Source: an uncultured Methylotenera sp. | GTDB lineage: Bacteria; Pseudomonadota; Gammaproteobacteria; Burkholderiales; Methylophilaceae | Reading direction: 5' to 3' | Length of the DNA: 64,000 bases | Assembly (NCBI RefSeq): GCF_946479685.1 | Contig: NZ_CAMLGS010000001.1 | Span: 73,288-137,287, forward strand | In this document: piece by piece, positions 49,992 through 58,337 of the stretch | How positions within the stretch are numbered: position 1 is the stretch's first letter | How the letters are laid out: every line of letters begins with the position of its first letter | The notes under the pieces: generated by a model | The model's database searches: none | Told to the model about the DNA's origin: nothing | What the model saw: the letters and a program-made list of their open reading frames with translations, nothing else | Made by a program: the position numbers and the translations under genes

Positions 49992-51515
49992 TTATTGCTG
50001 TATAGGTCGGCAGGTGGTGCCTTTGGTAGGTACCATGCGGTTAGCTAGGTCCAGTTTGGGTGGTTCAACATAAGTCACGGCAGGCTCTACCGCTGGGTAA
50101 GTCAGCGTGACTACACTAGGTACATTTTGCGCCTCAGCATTTTTAACGCCATGTTTGATGTTGTACGCATCATCAAACACGCCGTACTCACCAGGCTGCA
50201 TTTTGTAAGTAACGGTGTTTGTACCTACGCCAGCATTGGCCATGTATTTATTAGCGTCATTCCAATCTTTACCATCCAGATTGCTGTAAAACTTAATGTC
50301 GACTAATACCGCGTCGCAAAGGGGTGTGACCTCTTCATACTGGGTAGGCCAGCCAGATCCGCCGGTGGTTTTAGGGTAACGTCCCCAATCGCCGCCTTTG
50401 AATGGGCAAGCACCTCCACCGCCAAATGCCGCACGGTTTGGATGATGTACGCCATAAATTGGCAAGCCCACAGGTTGTCCGATTTCGCCATTTTCTAAGT
50501 GAAATCTAGGCTGCGCAGTCACGCTGGTTTTTAACTTCAGACCTTCATTTTTAATGCTGTCGTAATAAGGGCCTTCTGGTCGCACGTAGCGTAAGTCATT
50601 GTTATCTTTGTTGTCATACACCGCAGTCACAAACAGGTATGGCTTGTTAAAGAATGGACGCTCCACCAAGTAATATTCCACATTGGTTTTGTTGGCATCT
50701 ACTGCCGCCCATTTCACGTGCAGGTTATCCTGCCCTTTTTGCCCGACGTTAATCCAGGATCGTGCGTCAGATAGCTGATTCAGTCTCAAAACATTGGTGT
50801 AGTTTTCCTTAACATCCAAACCAGCGCGTTTACCAAGTGGGCCAATTTTGTTGGCACCTGGTTGATTAAACGCGAAGTTCATCGCCTGTTTGGCATATGG
50901 ATAGTCGTTTTCAGACATGGTGCAATAAAAGTTAGGCAGCTCAATAGGCTCGTGTTTTGCGTACTTACCTTTATATTTGGGGTGACTAATCGGCAAATCG
51001 ATAAAGTTAAGCTGCCCGTCATTATTGACCTTTTCATCAGGATATTTATAGCCTGACCAGCTTTCTTCAGGTAAATAAGCGCCATAGTCACTCTCGATTT
51101 TGGCTAAATTTTCTTTAGCCGATAAATCAGCATTGACAGGTAACCCGCTCGCGCCTTTTTTTAGGTACTCACGAACCATGCCGTTTTCCTGCACACGCCA
51201 CAGCCCATGTTTACCTTCACCTATCATGGTCAGCACCTGTTCTGCCACGTTAATGAATCGGTAGGTATAGTTGGTACTCATATACCCGGTATAGAACGGC
51301 AGATGCGGAATCTGTGAGTGGGTCTTGTTAGGGCGACCCGTTCCCATAAACACCTTTTGTGCATCGTCATCTTTAATGTTCTGATCACTGGTGTAAAAAA
51401 ACGGGTCGCCCTGCGTCAGGTCGGTAAGATTAATGCTTTCGTCTGCCTGCGTGCCAAATGATGCAATATAAAGGGATGCAAACAATGGCACTGCATAAGT
51501 TGATAGTTTGTTCAT
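49992..51515 (-). CDS. Unrecognised exported protein, 507 residues
   Basis: The signal peptide covers residues 1-24 (ASFGTQA before DESI). The mature part is rich in aromatic, Asn, Gly and Pro residues with no clear repeats; cysteines occur in FYCTMSEND, GGACPFKGGDWG, TPLCDAV and TTCRPIQQ, so disulfides are likely. I could not match it to any family I know. AAGGAGAG precedes the ATG. It lies between an exported cupin and a TorF-type barrel, so it probably acts in the periplasm or outside the cell. Confidence 0.72.
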   Translation of the reverse strand: MNKLSTYAVPLFASLYIASFGTQADESINLTDLTQGDPFFYTSDQNIKDDDAQKVFMGTGRPNKTHSQIPHLPFYTGYMSTNYTYRFINVAEQVLTMIGEGKHGLWRVQENGMVREYLKKGASGLPVNADLSAKENLAKIESDYGAYLPEESWSGYKYPDEKVNNDGQLNFIDLPISHPKYKGKYAKHEPIELPNFYCTMSENDYPYAKQAMNFAFNQPGANKIGPLGKRAGLDVKENYTNVLRLNQLSDARSWINVGQKGQDNLHVKWAAVDANKTNVEYYLVERPFFNKPYLFVTAVYDNKDNNDLRYVRPEGPYYDSIKNEGLKLKTSVTAQPRFHLENGEIGQPVGLPIYGVHHPNRAAFGGGGACPFKGGDWGRYPKTTGGSGWPTQYEEVTPLCDAVLVDIKFYSNLDGKDWNDANKYMANAGVGTNTVTYKMQPGEYGVFDDAYNIKHGVKNAEAQNVPSVVTLTYPAVEPAVTYVEPPKLDLANRMVPTKGTTCRPIQQ

Positions 51516-51568
51516 TTCGCTCTCCTTGGAGCTCTCTGGTTCAACTGAAATTAATTTGCTGTTTGATA

Positions 51569-52015
51569 TTAAGCGCCGTCAATTTCACGTTGACCACAGA
51601 TAAAGCCCATACCTGAACTTTCTGAGCTAAAGGTGATGGTTGAGCCTTTAGGGAAGAACAACACGTCACCAGGGACAGCCTTCACTTTGGTTGTACCATC
51701 GTTCACTGTCATCTCACCTTTGATAATGATTTTAGCCTCATCATAACCATATGTGTAAGTTAATGAATTGCCCTTTTCAATTTTGAACAAACCACATGCA
51801 ATCGGTGCTTTAGGGTCGCTAGAGGCAACGATATCCTGCAAGTAAGCATTGGTGCCTTTAATGTTCATTGATTTGATTTTCATGCGTGAAGCATTTTTAA
51901 AGTACTCCATTTTTTTGCTGCCGGCCGGTACTTCCACACCGTGTGCCATTAGCGCAGCACCATAAGTAACAGCAATAGTTGCAATTAAACCGCTTAATAA
52001 ATATGACTTTTTCAT
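51569..52015 (-). CDS. Exported cupin-domain protein
   Basis: 148 residues: signal peptide (MKKSYLLSGLIATIAVTYG up to about residue 23) and a small cupin fold with KIIIKGEMTVNDGTTKVKAV and PGDVLFFPKGSTITF, similar to the EutQ-type cupins. The longer frame from 52048 is rejected because a GGAG site lies 6 bases before ATG 52015. The metal-binding histidines of classical cupins are not obvious. Its place upstream of the 507-residue gene, facing the LuxR gene, suggests a shared promoter. Confidence 0.82.
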   Translation of the reverse strand: MKKSYLLSGLIATIAVTYGAALMAHGVEVPAGSKKMEYFKNASRMKIKSMNIKGTNAYLQDIVASSDPKAPIACGLFKIEKGNSLTYTYGYDEAKIIIKGEMTVNDGTTKVKAVPGDVLFFPKGSTITFSSESSGMGFICGQREIDGA

Positions 52016-52262
52016 GTTCATCTCCAAGATTAAAAATTGATACTTCAATTAAGAAAGACTGCTCTTTCATTAGAGATATCTTATTTGTTAACAGAGTGTA
52101 CAAACATGACAAAAAACCCCTATAAAATTCAAAAAAATATAATATTTATGTAATAAATCTATGAATCTATATTGTTGAATAGTTTGTCTAATCATTAAAA
52201 ATTAGGAGTAAGATATAAATAGGAAATTCATTATCCAGTAGCATTTTTTAAGGCGTAACTAA

Positions 52263-53057
52263 TTGAACTTGTTCAATTATAAAGATGAGCCGCCATCCAA
52301 GCGGTTGTTGAAGCAGCACTTCATTGATGCTCACAGGGACGCCTTTCCGCAAGATACGCTTAACTGTGTTGCGCACTTGATTCTGGTGCTTGAAAGCCCG
52401 GATGAAATGATGTCGGTGGCTTTGGAGTTTATTGTGAAAAAGCTCGAAGCGTGCCGTGCAGATATTGGTTTTGTCAGGCCGAAAGACAGTATTTATAAGC
52501 CTGCATTTATTTATTACAACGCAAGCTCCAGCCCGCTAAACTGCACGGGAACAGTGTACTCCAACCAAGACAGAGTATTTCAAAAAACCTGGCATCAGCG
52601 CCTGCCGGTAGCTTGTGACAATGTAACCTCCAGCCCGCTACTGCTCGATTCCAGAAAGAAATTCGAGTCGATTCAGAGCAAGTCTATTTTATTTCAAAGG
52701 TTAGTATGGGATAGAAGCCCGTTAGGCATGGCGTGTATTGACTTCACCCATGAACCGCATTTTTGGACGCAAACCGAAATCGAGTTTGTCGCGGAGTTTT
52801 GCGAAACCTTTTTGGGGCCGCTATTAGGCATCAGCCATTTCTGGCATGACCCTAAAAAATACCAGCTGGTTAAAAAGCCTACCGAATCCGAGCTTATGGC
52901 CATCAAGCTTGCGGCAAGAGGCATGAGCTATAAACAAATTGCCAATGAGCTGGGAAAATCGGTACGCACCATAGAAAATCAGCTCAGAAGCGCGAGAGAT
53001 ACCCTCAATGCCGCAAATCAAGCCGAACTGATTACCAAATGCGCAATCTGGCTTTAG
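52263..53057 (+). CDS. LuxR-type transcriptional regulator (GAF-like N-terminus)
   Basis: 264 residues, TTG start after AAGGCG. The C-terminal LuxR HTH is SELMAIKLAARGMSYKQIANELGKSVRTIENQL near residue 210 (broken in two: SELMAIKLAARGMS and YKQIANELGKSVRTIE). The N-terminal half resembles a GAF-like sensor. It is divergent from the cupin gene with a very A/T-rich intergenic region of about 250 bases. It very probably controls the cupin-507-TorF set. Ligand is unknown. Confidence 0.88.
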   Translation: MNLFNYKDEPPSKRLLKQHFIDAHRDAFPQDTLNCVAHLILVLESPDEMMSVALEFIVKKLEACRADIGFVRPKDSIYKPAFIYYNASSSPLNCTGTVYSNQDRVFQKTWHQRLPVACDNVTSSPLLLDSRKKFESIQSKSILFQRLVWDRSPLGMACIDFTHEPHFWTQTEIEFVAEFCETFLGPLLGISHFWHDPKKYQLVKKPTESELMAIKLAARGMSYKQIANELGKSVRTIENQLRSARDTLNAANQAELITKCAIWL

Positions 53058-53079
53058 GCTAAACTTGGCTTTAAATTAG

Positions 53080-53970
53080 CTAAGTATTAAATTGTGGCTT
53101 GAGTTCAGCTTGTGCAAGGTCTAAAAATGCACGTAACTTAGGCGGCATAAAGCGTTGCCGAGGGTACACCAAATGCACGGGGTCGGCTCTACCTTGCCAT
53201 TCAGGCAGCACTCTTAACAAATCACCACTAGTTAAACCTTGTCTGCAGACAAAAGCCGGCAAGAGTGCTATCCCTTGTCCATTCTCAGCCATAGACTTCA
53301 CAACACCAATACTGTTAGCCATGGTACGTGCCTGCAATGGAATAGTCACACTGCTATGCTCGCTTCTTAACGTCCAGGCATCGCGCCCCATCGGGGTAAA
53401 CTGCAAGCAATGATGCGCATGTATATCCTGTGGCACGTCTATTGGCGCGGCGCTCTGTAAATAATCACGGCTGGCGAACACTTCCCAATGTATGGTGCCC
53501 AATGACTTTGCTACCAAGCTGGAGTCGCGCAAATCGCCAGTACGGATAGCCACATCCACCCCCTCAGCAATCAGGTCGATATAGCGATCGGTCAATAGCA
53601 ACTCCATCTCTAACTCAGGAAACTCACGTTGCGTGCGCTGTATCAGGTTGGCCAACATGCTATCACCAAGGTCGGCAGGTGCGGTCACTTTCAACTTACC
53701 TTGCGGCTGTTTGCGTGCTTCGTCAACCGCAGCCTCGGCTTCCAGCAAGTAACTAAGCCCTTGTGATGCGTGGTGATAATACACGGTGCCAGCCTCAGTC
53801 AGGCTAAGCCTTCTGGTAGTGCGCTGCAGCAGCGTAATGCCAAGACGCTTTTCCAGCCTGGAAATTCTGGTACTCACGGTAGACGTGGGTAGCCCAATCT
53901 GCCTAGCAGCCTCACTAAAACTACCTGCCTGTACCACCTTTACAAACACTGCCGATTCGTTGAAATCCAT
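53080..53970 (-). CDS. LysR-family transcriptional regulator
   Basis: 296 residues. The N-terminal winged helix is complete: MDFNESAVFVKVVQAGSFS, EAARQIGLPTSTVSTRISRL, EKRLGITLLQRTTRRLSLTE. The substrate-binding domain follows. It is divergent from the pirin gene. A perfect 14-bp palindrome with a T-N11-A pattern lies 6 bases upstream of its start, the likely autoregulation site. Related LysR-pirin pairs are frequent in proteobacteria. Confidence 0.93.
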   Translation of the reverse strand: MDFNESAVFVKVVQAGSFSEAARQIGLPTSTVSTRISRLEKRLGITLLQRTTRRLSLTEAGTVYYHHASQGLSYLLEAEAAVDEARKQPQGKLKVTAPADLGDSMLANLIQRTQREFPELEMELLLTDRYIDLIAEGVDVAIRTGDLRDSSLVAKSLGTIHWEVFASRDYLQSAAPIDVPQDIHAHHCLQFTPMGRDAWTLRSEHSSVTIPLQARTMANSIGVVKSMAENGQGIALLPAFVCRQGLTSGDLLRVLPEWQGRADPVHLVYPRQRFMPPKLRAFLDLAQAELKPQFNT

Positions 53971-53975
53971 AATTA

Positions 53976-53989
53976 TTCATTTAAATGAA
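53976..53989. promoter_or_regulatory. Perfect palindrome, LysR operator candidate
   Basis: TTCATTTAAATGAA is its own reverse complement and fits the T-N11-A rule for LysR-type binding sites. It begins 6 bases upstream of the LysR start, between LysR and the pirin gene. Confidence 0.6.
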
Positions 53990-54093
53990 AAGTAATTTAA
54001 CATTTAACCATCTAGTCCATAGTTTGTCACATGTTTATAGTGGGAACCATCGTAACTAAGCAAGAAAACTTAAGTAGTAAAACTGAACTAAAA

Positions 54094-54121
54094 AAATTTA
54101 AGTACAGAAATTTAAGTACAG
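54094..54121. repeat. 14-bp perfect tandem duplication
   Basis: AAATTTAAGTACAG occurs twice in succession (54094-54107, 54108-54121), with a degenerate third copy about 28 bases before (AAACTTAAGTAGTA). It ends 18 bases before the pirin start, in the leader. Confidence 0.75.
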
Positions 54122-54139
54122 AAACCAAAGAGCAACATC

Positions 54140-55003
54140 ATGAAAAAACTAGCTTTTATTAAACGCAGCAACGGTAATCACTGGGTAGGTGATGGCTTCC
54201 CTGTGCAAAGCATTTTTTCTTATCGCGATATTCATGAAGAAATGTCACCATTCTTGCTGATGGACTACGCTGGTCCAACCAAATTTGAGCCAACCGAGCA
54301 ACGCCGTGGCGTAGGTAAGCATCCACACCGTGGTTTCGAAACAGTCACCATCGTCTACGATGGCCAAGTGTCCCACCATGATTCAACCAATGCTGGCGGC
54401 ACTATCGGTGCAGGTGATGTGCAATGGATGACGGCAGGCTCCGGCATTATTCATGAGGAATACCATGGTGATGATTACGCTCGCACTGGCGGCCCTTTCG
54501 AGATGATTCAACTCTGGGTCAATCTGCCGGCTAAACACAAAATGACTACACCTGGCTACCAAGGCATTACCAGCGAAGAGATTCCAGAAATTAATCTGGC
54601 TGGAGATGCTGGCAAAGTGCGCGTAATTGCAGGCGAATTTGCCGGAAAAAAAGGCCCTGCGCACACTTTTAGCAGCATGAATGTATGGGATGTACGCTTG
54701 AATGCCGGCAGCACAACGACATTCAATTTACCAGAAGGCCATACCACTGCCATATTTGTGCTGCATGGTGCCATCAGTACTGGCGATGTACACGTGATTC
54801 AGCCATCAGAGCTTGCAGTGATGCAGCGCGAAGGTACTGAACTGGTGCTGGAAGCGCAGCAAGACACAGTTTTACTGTTATTAAACGGGGCACCGCTGAA
54901 TGAACCAGTGGTTGGCCATGGCCCTTTTGTTATGAACACCTGGGAAGAGATTAATCAGGCTGTTGATGACTACAACAATGGTCGCTTTGCAGTAGCGGCA
55001 TAA
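54140..55003 (+). CDS. Pirin family protein
   Basis: 287 residues, bicupin of the pirin type, iron-binding, with quercetinase-like or regulatory roles. Motifs: KHPHRGFETVTIVYDGQVSHHDS near residue 56 with the His residues that bind metal, and GDVQWMTAGSGIIHEE. The start has GAGCAAC upstream (weak). It begins a run with an isochorismatase and a monooxygenase downstream, all under the divergent LysR. Confidence 0.92.
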   Translation: MKKLAFIKRSNGNHWVGDGFPVQSIFSYRDIHEEMSPFLLMDYAGPTKFEPTEQRRGVGKHPHRGFETVTIVYDGQVSHHDSTNAGGTIGAGDVQWMTAGSGIIHEEYHGDDYARTGGPFEMIQLWVNLPAKHKMTTPGYQGITSEEIPEINLAGDAGKVRVIAGEFAGKKGPAHTFSSMNVWDVRLNAGSTTTFNLPEGHTTAIFVLHGAISTGDVHVIQPSELAVMQREGTELVLEAQQDTVLLLLNGAPLNEPVVGHGPFVMNTWEEINQAVDDYNNGRFAVAA

Positions 55004-55050
55004 CACTATAAAAACTTTTAATTAAAAACCATTTTTTGAGGAGTAACACC

Positions 55051-55677
55051 ATGAACAAACCATACGTACGTCTAGACCGTGATAACGCAGTAGTTTTACT
55101 AGTAGATCACCAAGCAGGCCTGTTATCTTTAGTGCGCGATATCGAGCCAGACCGTTTTAAGAACAATGTGTTGGCACTGGCAGATGCAGCGAAATACTTT
55201 AAGTTGCCGACCATCTTAACCACGAGCTTTGAGAACGGCCCGAATGGCCCATTGATGCCAGAGTTGAAAGAAATGTTCCCTGATGCACCATTCATTCCAC
55301 GTCCAGGCCAAATCAATGCATGGGATAACGAAGATTTTGTGAAAGCAATTAAAGCCACCGGTAAGAAGCAGTTGATTATTGCTGGTGTGGTGACTGAGGT
55401 ATGTGTGGCGTTCCCGGCATTAGCGGCGATTGAGGAAGGTTTTGAGGTGTTTGTGGTGGCGGATGCGTCAGGTACTTTTAACGAGATGACACGTGATGCG
55501 GCATGGCAGCGTATGGCTGCAGCAGGTGCGCAATTCATGACTTGGTTTGGGGTGGCTTGTGAGTTACATCGTGACTGGCGTAATGATGTAGAAGGTTTGG
55601 CGACTTTGTTATCTAACCATATCCCGGATTACCGTAATCTGATTACTTCATATAACGCGTTAAGCGGTAATAAATAA
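55051..55677 (+). CDS. YcaC-type isochorismatase-family hydrolase
   Basis: 208-residue cysteine hydrolase of the YcaC branch. The catalytic Asp (LLVDHQAGLLSLV), Lys (ATGKKQLI) and Cys (GVVTEVCVAFPAL) are in place. ATG 55051 is chosen because GAGGAG lies 7 bases before it; an upstream ATG at 55036 would add five residues. It sits between pirin and a monooxygenase under a divergent LysR. The substrate is not known. Confidence 0.9.
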   Translation: MNKPYVRLDRDNAVVLLVDHQAGLLSLVRDIEPDRFKNNVLALADAAKYFKLPTILTTSFENGPNGPLMPELKEMFPDAPFIPRPGQINAWDNEDFVKAIKATGKKQLIIAGVVTEVCVAFPALAAIEEGFEVFVVADASGTFNEMTRDAAWQRMAAAGAQFMTWFGVACELHRDWRNDVEGLATLLSNHIPDYRNLITSYNALSGNK

Positions 55678-55753
55678 TCTTAAGCAATAGCAATGCACAT
55701 CCCCAAGGTAGTACTGTAAATCTTGGGGATAGCGTTTATCAAGGATAGTAAGC

Positions 55754-56320
55754 ATGACCTTCACATTAGACACCGAACAAGCCGCCACTGCAGTCATTTC
55801 ACACCATGTAAAAGATGACGCTAAGCTAGATTACGAAGCATGGTTAAATGAGATTATTCCTGTAGCTAAAAGCTACCCAGGACATCTGGGGGTTAGCATT
55901 GTGCACCCGGTTGCCGGCGCCACTGTGACTTACACGGTGATTATTCGATTTGATACACGCAAAAATCTGCTGACCTGGATGCAGTCGAAAGATAGAAAAA
56001 AACTGATTAAGAAAGTACAGCCACACTTGGTGGAGGATGACAAATTTTTTGTGCGCAGCGGCCTCGATTTTTGGTTCACACCACAAGAGGCGAAAGCCAA
56101 ACTGCCTACAAAATGGAAGCAATTACTCATGACCTGGTCCGCTATTTTTCCATTGGTGTTAACAATGTCTGCACTTGTTAACTGGTTGGCCAACAGCATC
56201 CAAGTCAGCCTTGGCCATGAATTAACCGTATTGATTACTACGTTTCTAGTGGTATTGATGATGGTGTATGTAGTGATGCCGCGTTACACCAAACTGGTAC
56301 ATAAATGGTTATTTAGCTAG
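55754..56320 (+). CDS. Antibiotic-biosynthesis-monooxygenase-type protein with membrane tail
   Basis: 188 residues. The N-terminal ABM fold (VISHHVKDDAKLDYEAWLNE, SYPGHLGVSIVHPV and YTVIIRFDTRKNLLTWMQS) is followed by two hydrophobic segments near residues 128-180 (WSAIFPLVLTMSALVNWL and TTFLVVLMMVYVVMP). The ABM-plus-two-helix form is common next to YcaC-type genes. It is the last gene of the LysR-linked set. Confidence 0.85.
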   Translation: MTFTLDTEQAATAVISHHVKDDAKLDYEAWLNEIIPVAKSYPGHLGVSIVHPVAGATVTYTVIIRFDTRKNLLTWMQSKDRKKLIKKVQPHLVEDDKFFVRSGLDFWFTPQEAKAKLPTKWKQLLMTWSAIFPLVLTMSALVNWLANSIQVSLGHELTVLITTFLVVLMMVYVVMPRYTKLVHKWLFS

Positions 56321-56351
56321 CGCCCAAAAGCAATCTGTATACAATATCCTT

Positions 56352-56684
56352 ATGTATTCATCCAGTATCAACTTAGTGCACTTCCCTGCGGTAATCAAAC
56401 TGCATGCTGATGATGAGCTCATCGTCATCGCTACCAAGTCAGATTTAGAGAATAACCCAGACTTAAGCCGCATGCATATTAGGCCGCAGGACATACTGAT
56501 TGATAAGCACGGTCATATATTTAAGCTACACAACACCGGCCAACTGACATTAACCGCCACTAGCGAGGTCATGCCACTAGATACTGTCATTCATCTGATT
56601 CAATTACATCTATCCAATCATGGTACGTGCTGCGTATCCAAGTTCTCTGCACACTCGATTGAAGAAGCGCTTAACTGCCTTTAA
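56352..56684 (+). CDS. Hypothetical protein, DUF4144-like
   Basis: 110 residues, no signal peptide. The frame runs FPAVIKLHADDELIVIATKS and DILIDKHGHIFKLHNTG; these two segments look like the small DUF4144 family, but I rate this as tentative. It lies 31 bases after the monooxygenase and 99 before the UmuD-like gene. The upstream CTGTATAC looks like half of a LexA site but has no second half. Confidence 0.6.
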   Translation: MYSSSINLVHFPAVIKLHADDELIVIATKSDLENNPDLSRMHIRPQDILIDKHGHIFKLHNTGQLTLTATSEVMPLDTVIHLIQLHLSNHGTCCVSKFSAHSIEEALNCL

Positions 56685-56783
56685 TCAAACAGTTGCTCCG
56701 CAAAGACATTGACGACGCTTTTAATTTATTGACACGCTTAAATTCAATTGCGCCATCCGTTTGATTAACGTAACATTAATTAC

Positions 56784-57401
56784 ATGAATGATTTAGCTAA
56801 AATCAATAAAGCTGGTGGCAAGCGCGAAGGCGCAGGCCGTAAGATTGGTTCTGGAAAATTTCGTGAACAAACTTCGGTGCTGAGAATCCCTACAAGCCAA
56901 GCACCAGTGATTAAAGATTTTTTAGCTGCTTACCAACGAAAAAGAATGATGACCGATTTAGACGTAGTAACCCAATTTGAATTACCCGCCTTAGAAACAC
57001 AATCAGTAGAGCTGCCATTATTTAGTTCTAAAGTATCAGCCGGCTTACCCAGCCCAGCGGAAGACCACCTAGAACAAAGGTTAGACCCGAATGATTTTTT
57101 GATTGATAAGAAAGACACCACCTTCTTTGTGACGATACAAGGTTACTCCATGGTAGACGTGGGCCTGTTGCCGGGCGACAAGGCCGTCGTGGATCGCGCC
57201 AAAATTGCTTCGATTGGCGACATTGTATTAGCGGTAATTGACGGTGAGTTCACCATCAAAACCTTAGGCCGCACCAAAGAAGGCAATGTTCGCCTATTAC
57301 CAGCCAACTCATCTGCAGACTATGCGCCGATTAATATCACAGAGGAAATGAACTTTGAGGTATGGGGCGTGGTAACCGGCTCTTTCAGGCGCTTTAAATA
57401 A
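56784..57401 (+). CDS. UmuD/LexA-type S24 peptidase with basic N-terminal extension
   Basis: 205-residue S24 autoprotease: the cleavage dipeptide is Ala86-Gly87 (VSAGLPSP), the nucleophile Ser122 (QGYSMVDVGLLPGD) and the general base Lys159 (GEFTIKTLGR). The first 55 residues hold a Lys/Gly/Arg-rich motif (GGKREGAGRKIGSGKF) followed by a predicted helix. This extension is not in E. coli UmuD and may bind DNA or a partner. umuC is not next to it, so either it acts with a distant polymerase or has another SOS-like role. Confidence 0.85.
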   Translation: MNDLAKINKAGGKREGAGRKIGSGKFREQTSVLRIPTSQAPVIKDFLAAYQRKRMMTDLDVVTQFELPALETQSVELPLFSSKVSAGLPSPAEDHLEQRLDPNDFLIDKKDTTFFVTIQGYSMVDVGLLPGDKAVVDRAKIASIGDIVLAVIDGEFTIKTLGRTKEGNVRLLPANSSADYAPINITEEMNFEVWGVVTGSFRRFK

Positions 57402-57555
57402 GGCATCCGTTAGAAAAACCCCCGCAAAAACCTAGTGTGGGTATGGATTCGATTACTCCACAATTTCTGTGGGTAAAGTTGTGGGATGGATGGGCACAGC
57501 TTAATTAAGTGACTGCTTTCACTTAACTTATTTGCATAGAGGCATTATTAGACAC

Positions 57556-57864
57556 ATGCTGCAAAACCAAGCGATTAACCGTGAGTTTCTCGATCAACGC
57601 CCAGGTGCTACTTTAGTAGAGTTTGGCGCAACATGGTGCGGTCACTGCCAAGCGGCTCAAGCCAGTATTAGTGCAGCCATCCATGCCTATCCCCATATTC
57701 ATCATATTAAAATTGAAGACGGCAAAGGTCAGCGCCTAGGTCGCACCTATGCGGTGAAGCTGTGGCCTACACTCATTTTTTTACAAGATGGCGTAGAAGT
57801 TGAGCGTTTAGTCCGCCCGTTAAATGAACAATACATTACTGCGGCTTTAGCCAAGCTTAAATAA
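57556..57864 (+). CDS. Thioredoxin-like protein
   Basis: 102 residues, cytoplasmic thioredoxin fold with WCGHC active site near residue 27 and cis-proline in LWPTLIFL near residue 75. The TTG at 57532 would add eight residues, but ATG 57556 gives the usual length. GAGG lies 13 bases upstream. The last 8 bases overlap the convergent 48-residue membrane gene. WCGHC, in place of WCGPC, resembles protein-disulfide isomerase type. Confidence 0.85.
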   Translation: MLQNQAINREFLDQRPGATLVEFGATWCGHCQAAQASISAAIHAYPHIHHIKIEDGKGQRLGRTYAVKLWPTLIFLQDGVEVERLVRPLNEQYITAALAKLK

Positions 57865-58003
57865 TAAAGAATTGCACAGCAACAGCGGTAGGAACGATAA
57901 ACACCGCAGCGACATACACTGCTGTGAAAATAAAACGTATGATTTTATCTGCGTCAAGCACCACGTCCGGCGTGACATCATCATATTGTTGGTAGGTATA
58001 CAT
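57857..58003 (-). CDS. Small single-pass membrane protein (48 residues)
   Basis: Found on the minus strand; too short to be caught by common ORF cut-offs. The protein has a polar N-terminus (MYTYQQYDDVTPDVVLDADK) and one hydrophobic segment of about 24 residues to the end. GGAG lies 6 bases before the ATG, at ideal distance. Its 3' end overlaps the thioredoxin stop. Two related palindromes precede it. It lies just downstream of pqqA on the same strand. I know no family; a link to PqqA export or processing is speculative. Confidence 0.6.
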   Translation of the reverse strand: MYTYQQYDDVTPDVVLDADKIIRFIFTAVYVAAVFIVPTAVAVQFFII

Positions 58004-58048
58004 TTAAATCTCCTTAAGAAACTTTTGATTTCCGGTTTATTACAAATG

Positions 58049-58098
58049 AAGTAGGTAACTTCGTTACTTGCTTTCATAGTGGGTAACTATAAGCAAGT
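58049..58098. promoter_or_regulatory. Twin palindromes upstream of the small membrane gene
   Basis: GAAGTAGGTAACTTC (58049-58063) and ATAGTGGGTAACTAT (58076-58090) share AGT-GGTAACT, each with 5-bp arms, and their centres are 27 bases apart. The second lies within a longer imperfect stem (ACTTGCTT with AAGCAAGT, 58066-58098). They could be paired operator sites or a structured leader. Confidence 0.55.
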
Positions 58099-58117
58099 TT
58101 TATGTCACATAAATGAC

Positions 58118-58136
58118 AAAGGGAGCCTAAGCTCCC
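58118..58136 (-). terminator. Terminator of pqqA
   Basis: GGGAGC and GCTCCC form a GC-rich stem with a CTAA loop, and on the minus strand TTTGTCATTT follows. It lies 37 bases past the pqqA stop. Confidence 0.65.
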
Positions 58137-58172
58137 CTATAGTATTGCAAAACTAACAGTGCAAAACAATAG

Positions 58173-58244
58173 TTATTTATTCATCACGTACATTGTCACT
58201 TCAAAGCCAAAACGCATTTCAGTAGCTGCTGGTGTTGTCCACAT
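58173..58244 (-). CDS. pqqA: Coenzyme PQQ precursor peptide PqqA
   Basis: 23-residue peptide; the first residues are MWTTPAATEMRFGF and the core is FEVTMYVMN, with Glu15 and Tyr19 at the positions whose side chains are joined to make PQQ. It was found by translating the minus strand. AGGAG lies 7 bases before ATG 58244; an ATG two codons earlier would start MIMW and has bad spacing, so 58244 is chosen. No pqqB, C, D or E follows within the window, so it is an isolated copy. Downstream are a terminator and the small membrane gene. Confidence 0.88.
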   Translation of the reverse strand: MWTTPAATEMRFGFEVTMYVMNK

Positions 58245-58337
58245 AATCATTCTCCTAAGTATTTGGTTTGAACTGACATCATGTCTTGTTCGTATGGTTC
58301 TCATTATGCACCTGTACTAACAAATCACACTGTCACT

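Noticed and set aside
56335..56352. CTGTATAC as LexA site before the 110-residue gene
   Set aside because: Only one half-site (CTGT) is present, with no ACAG at the right distance.
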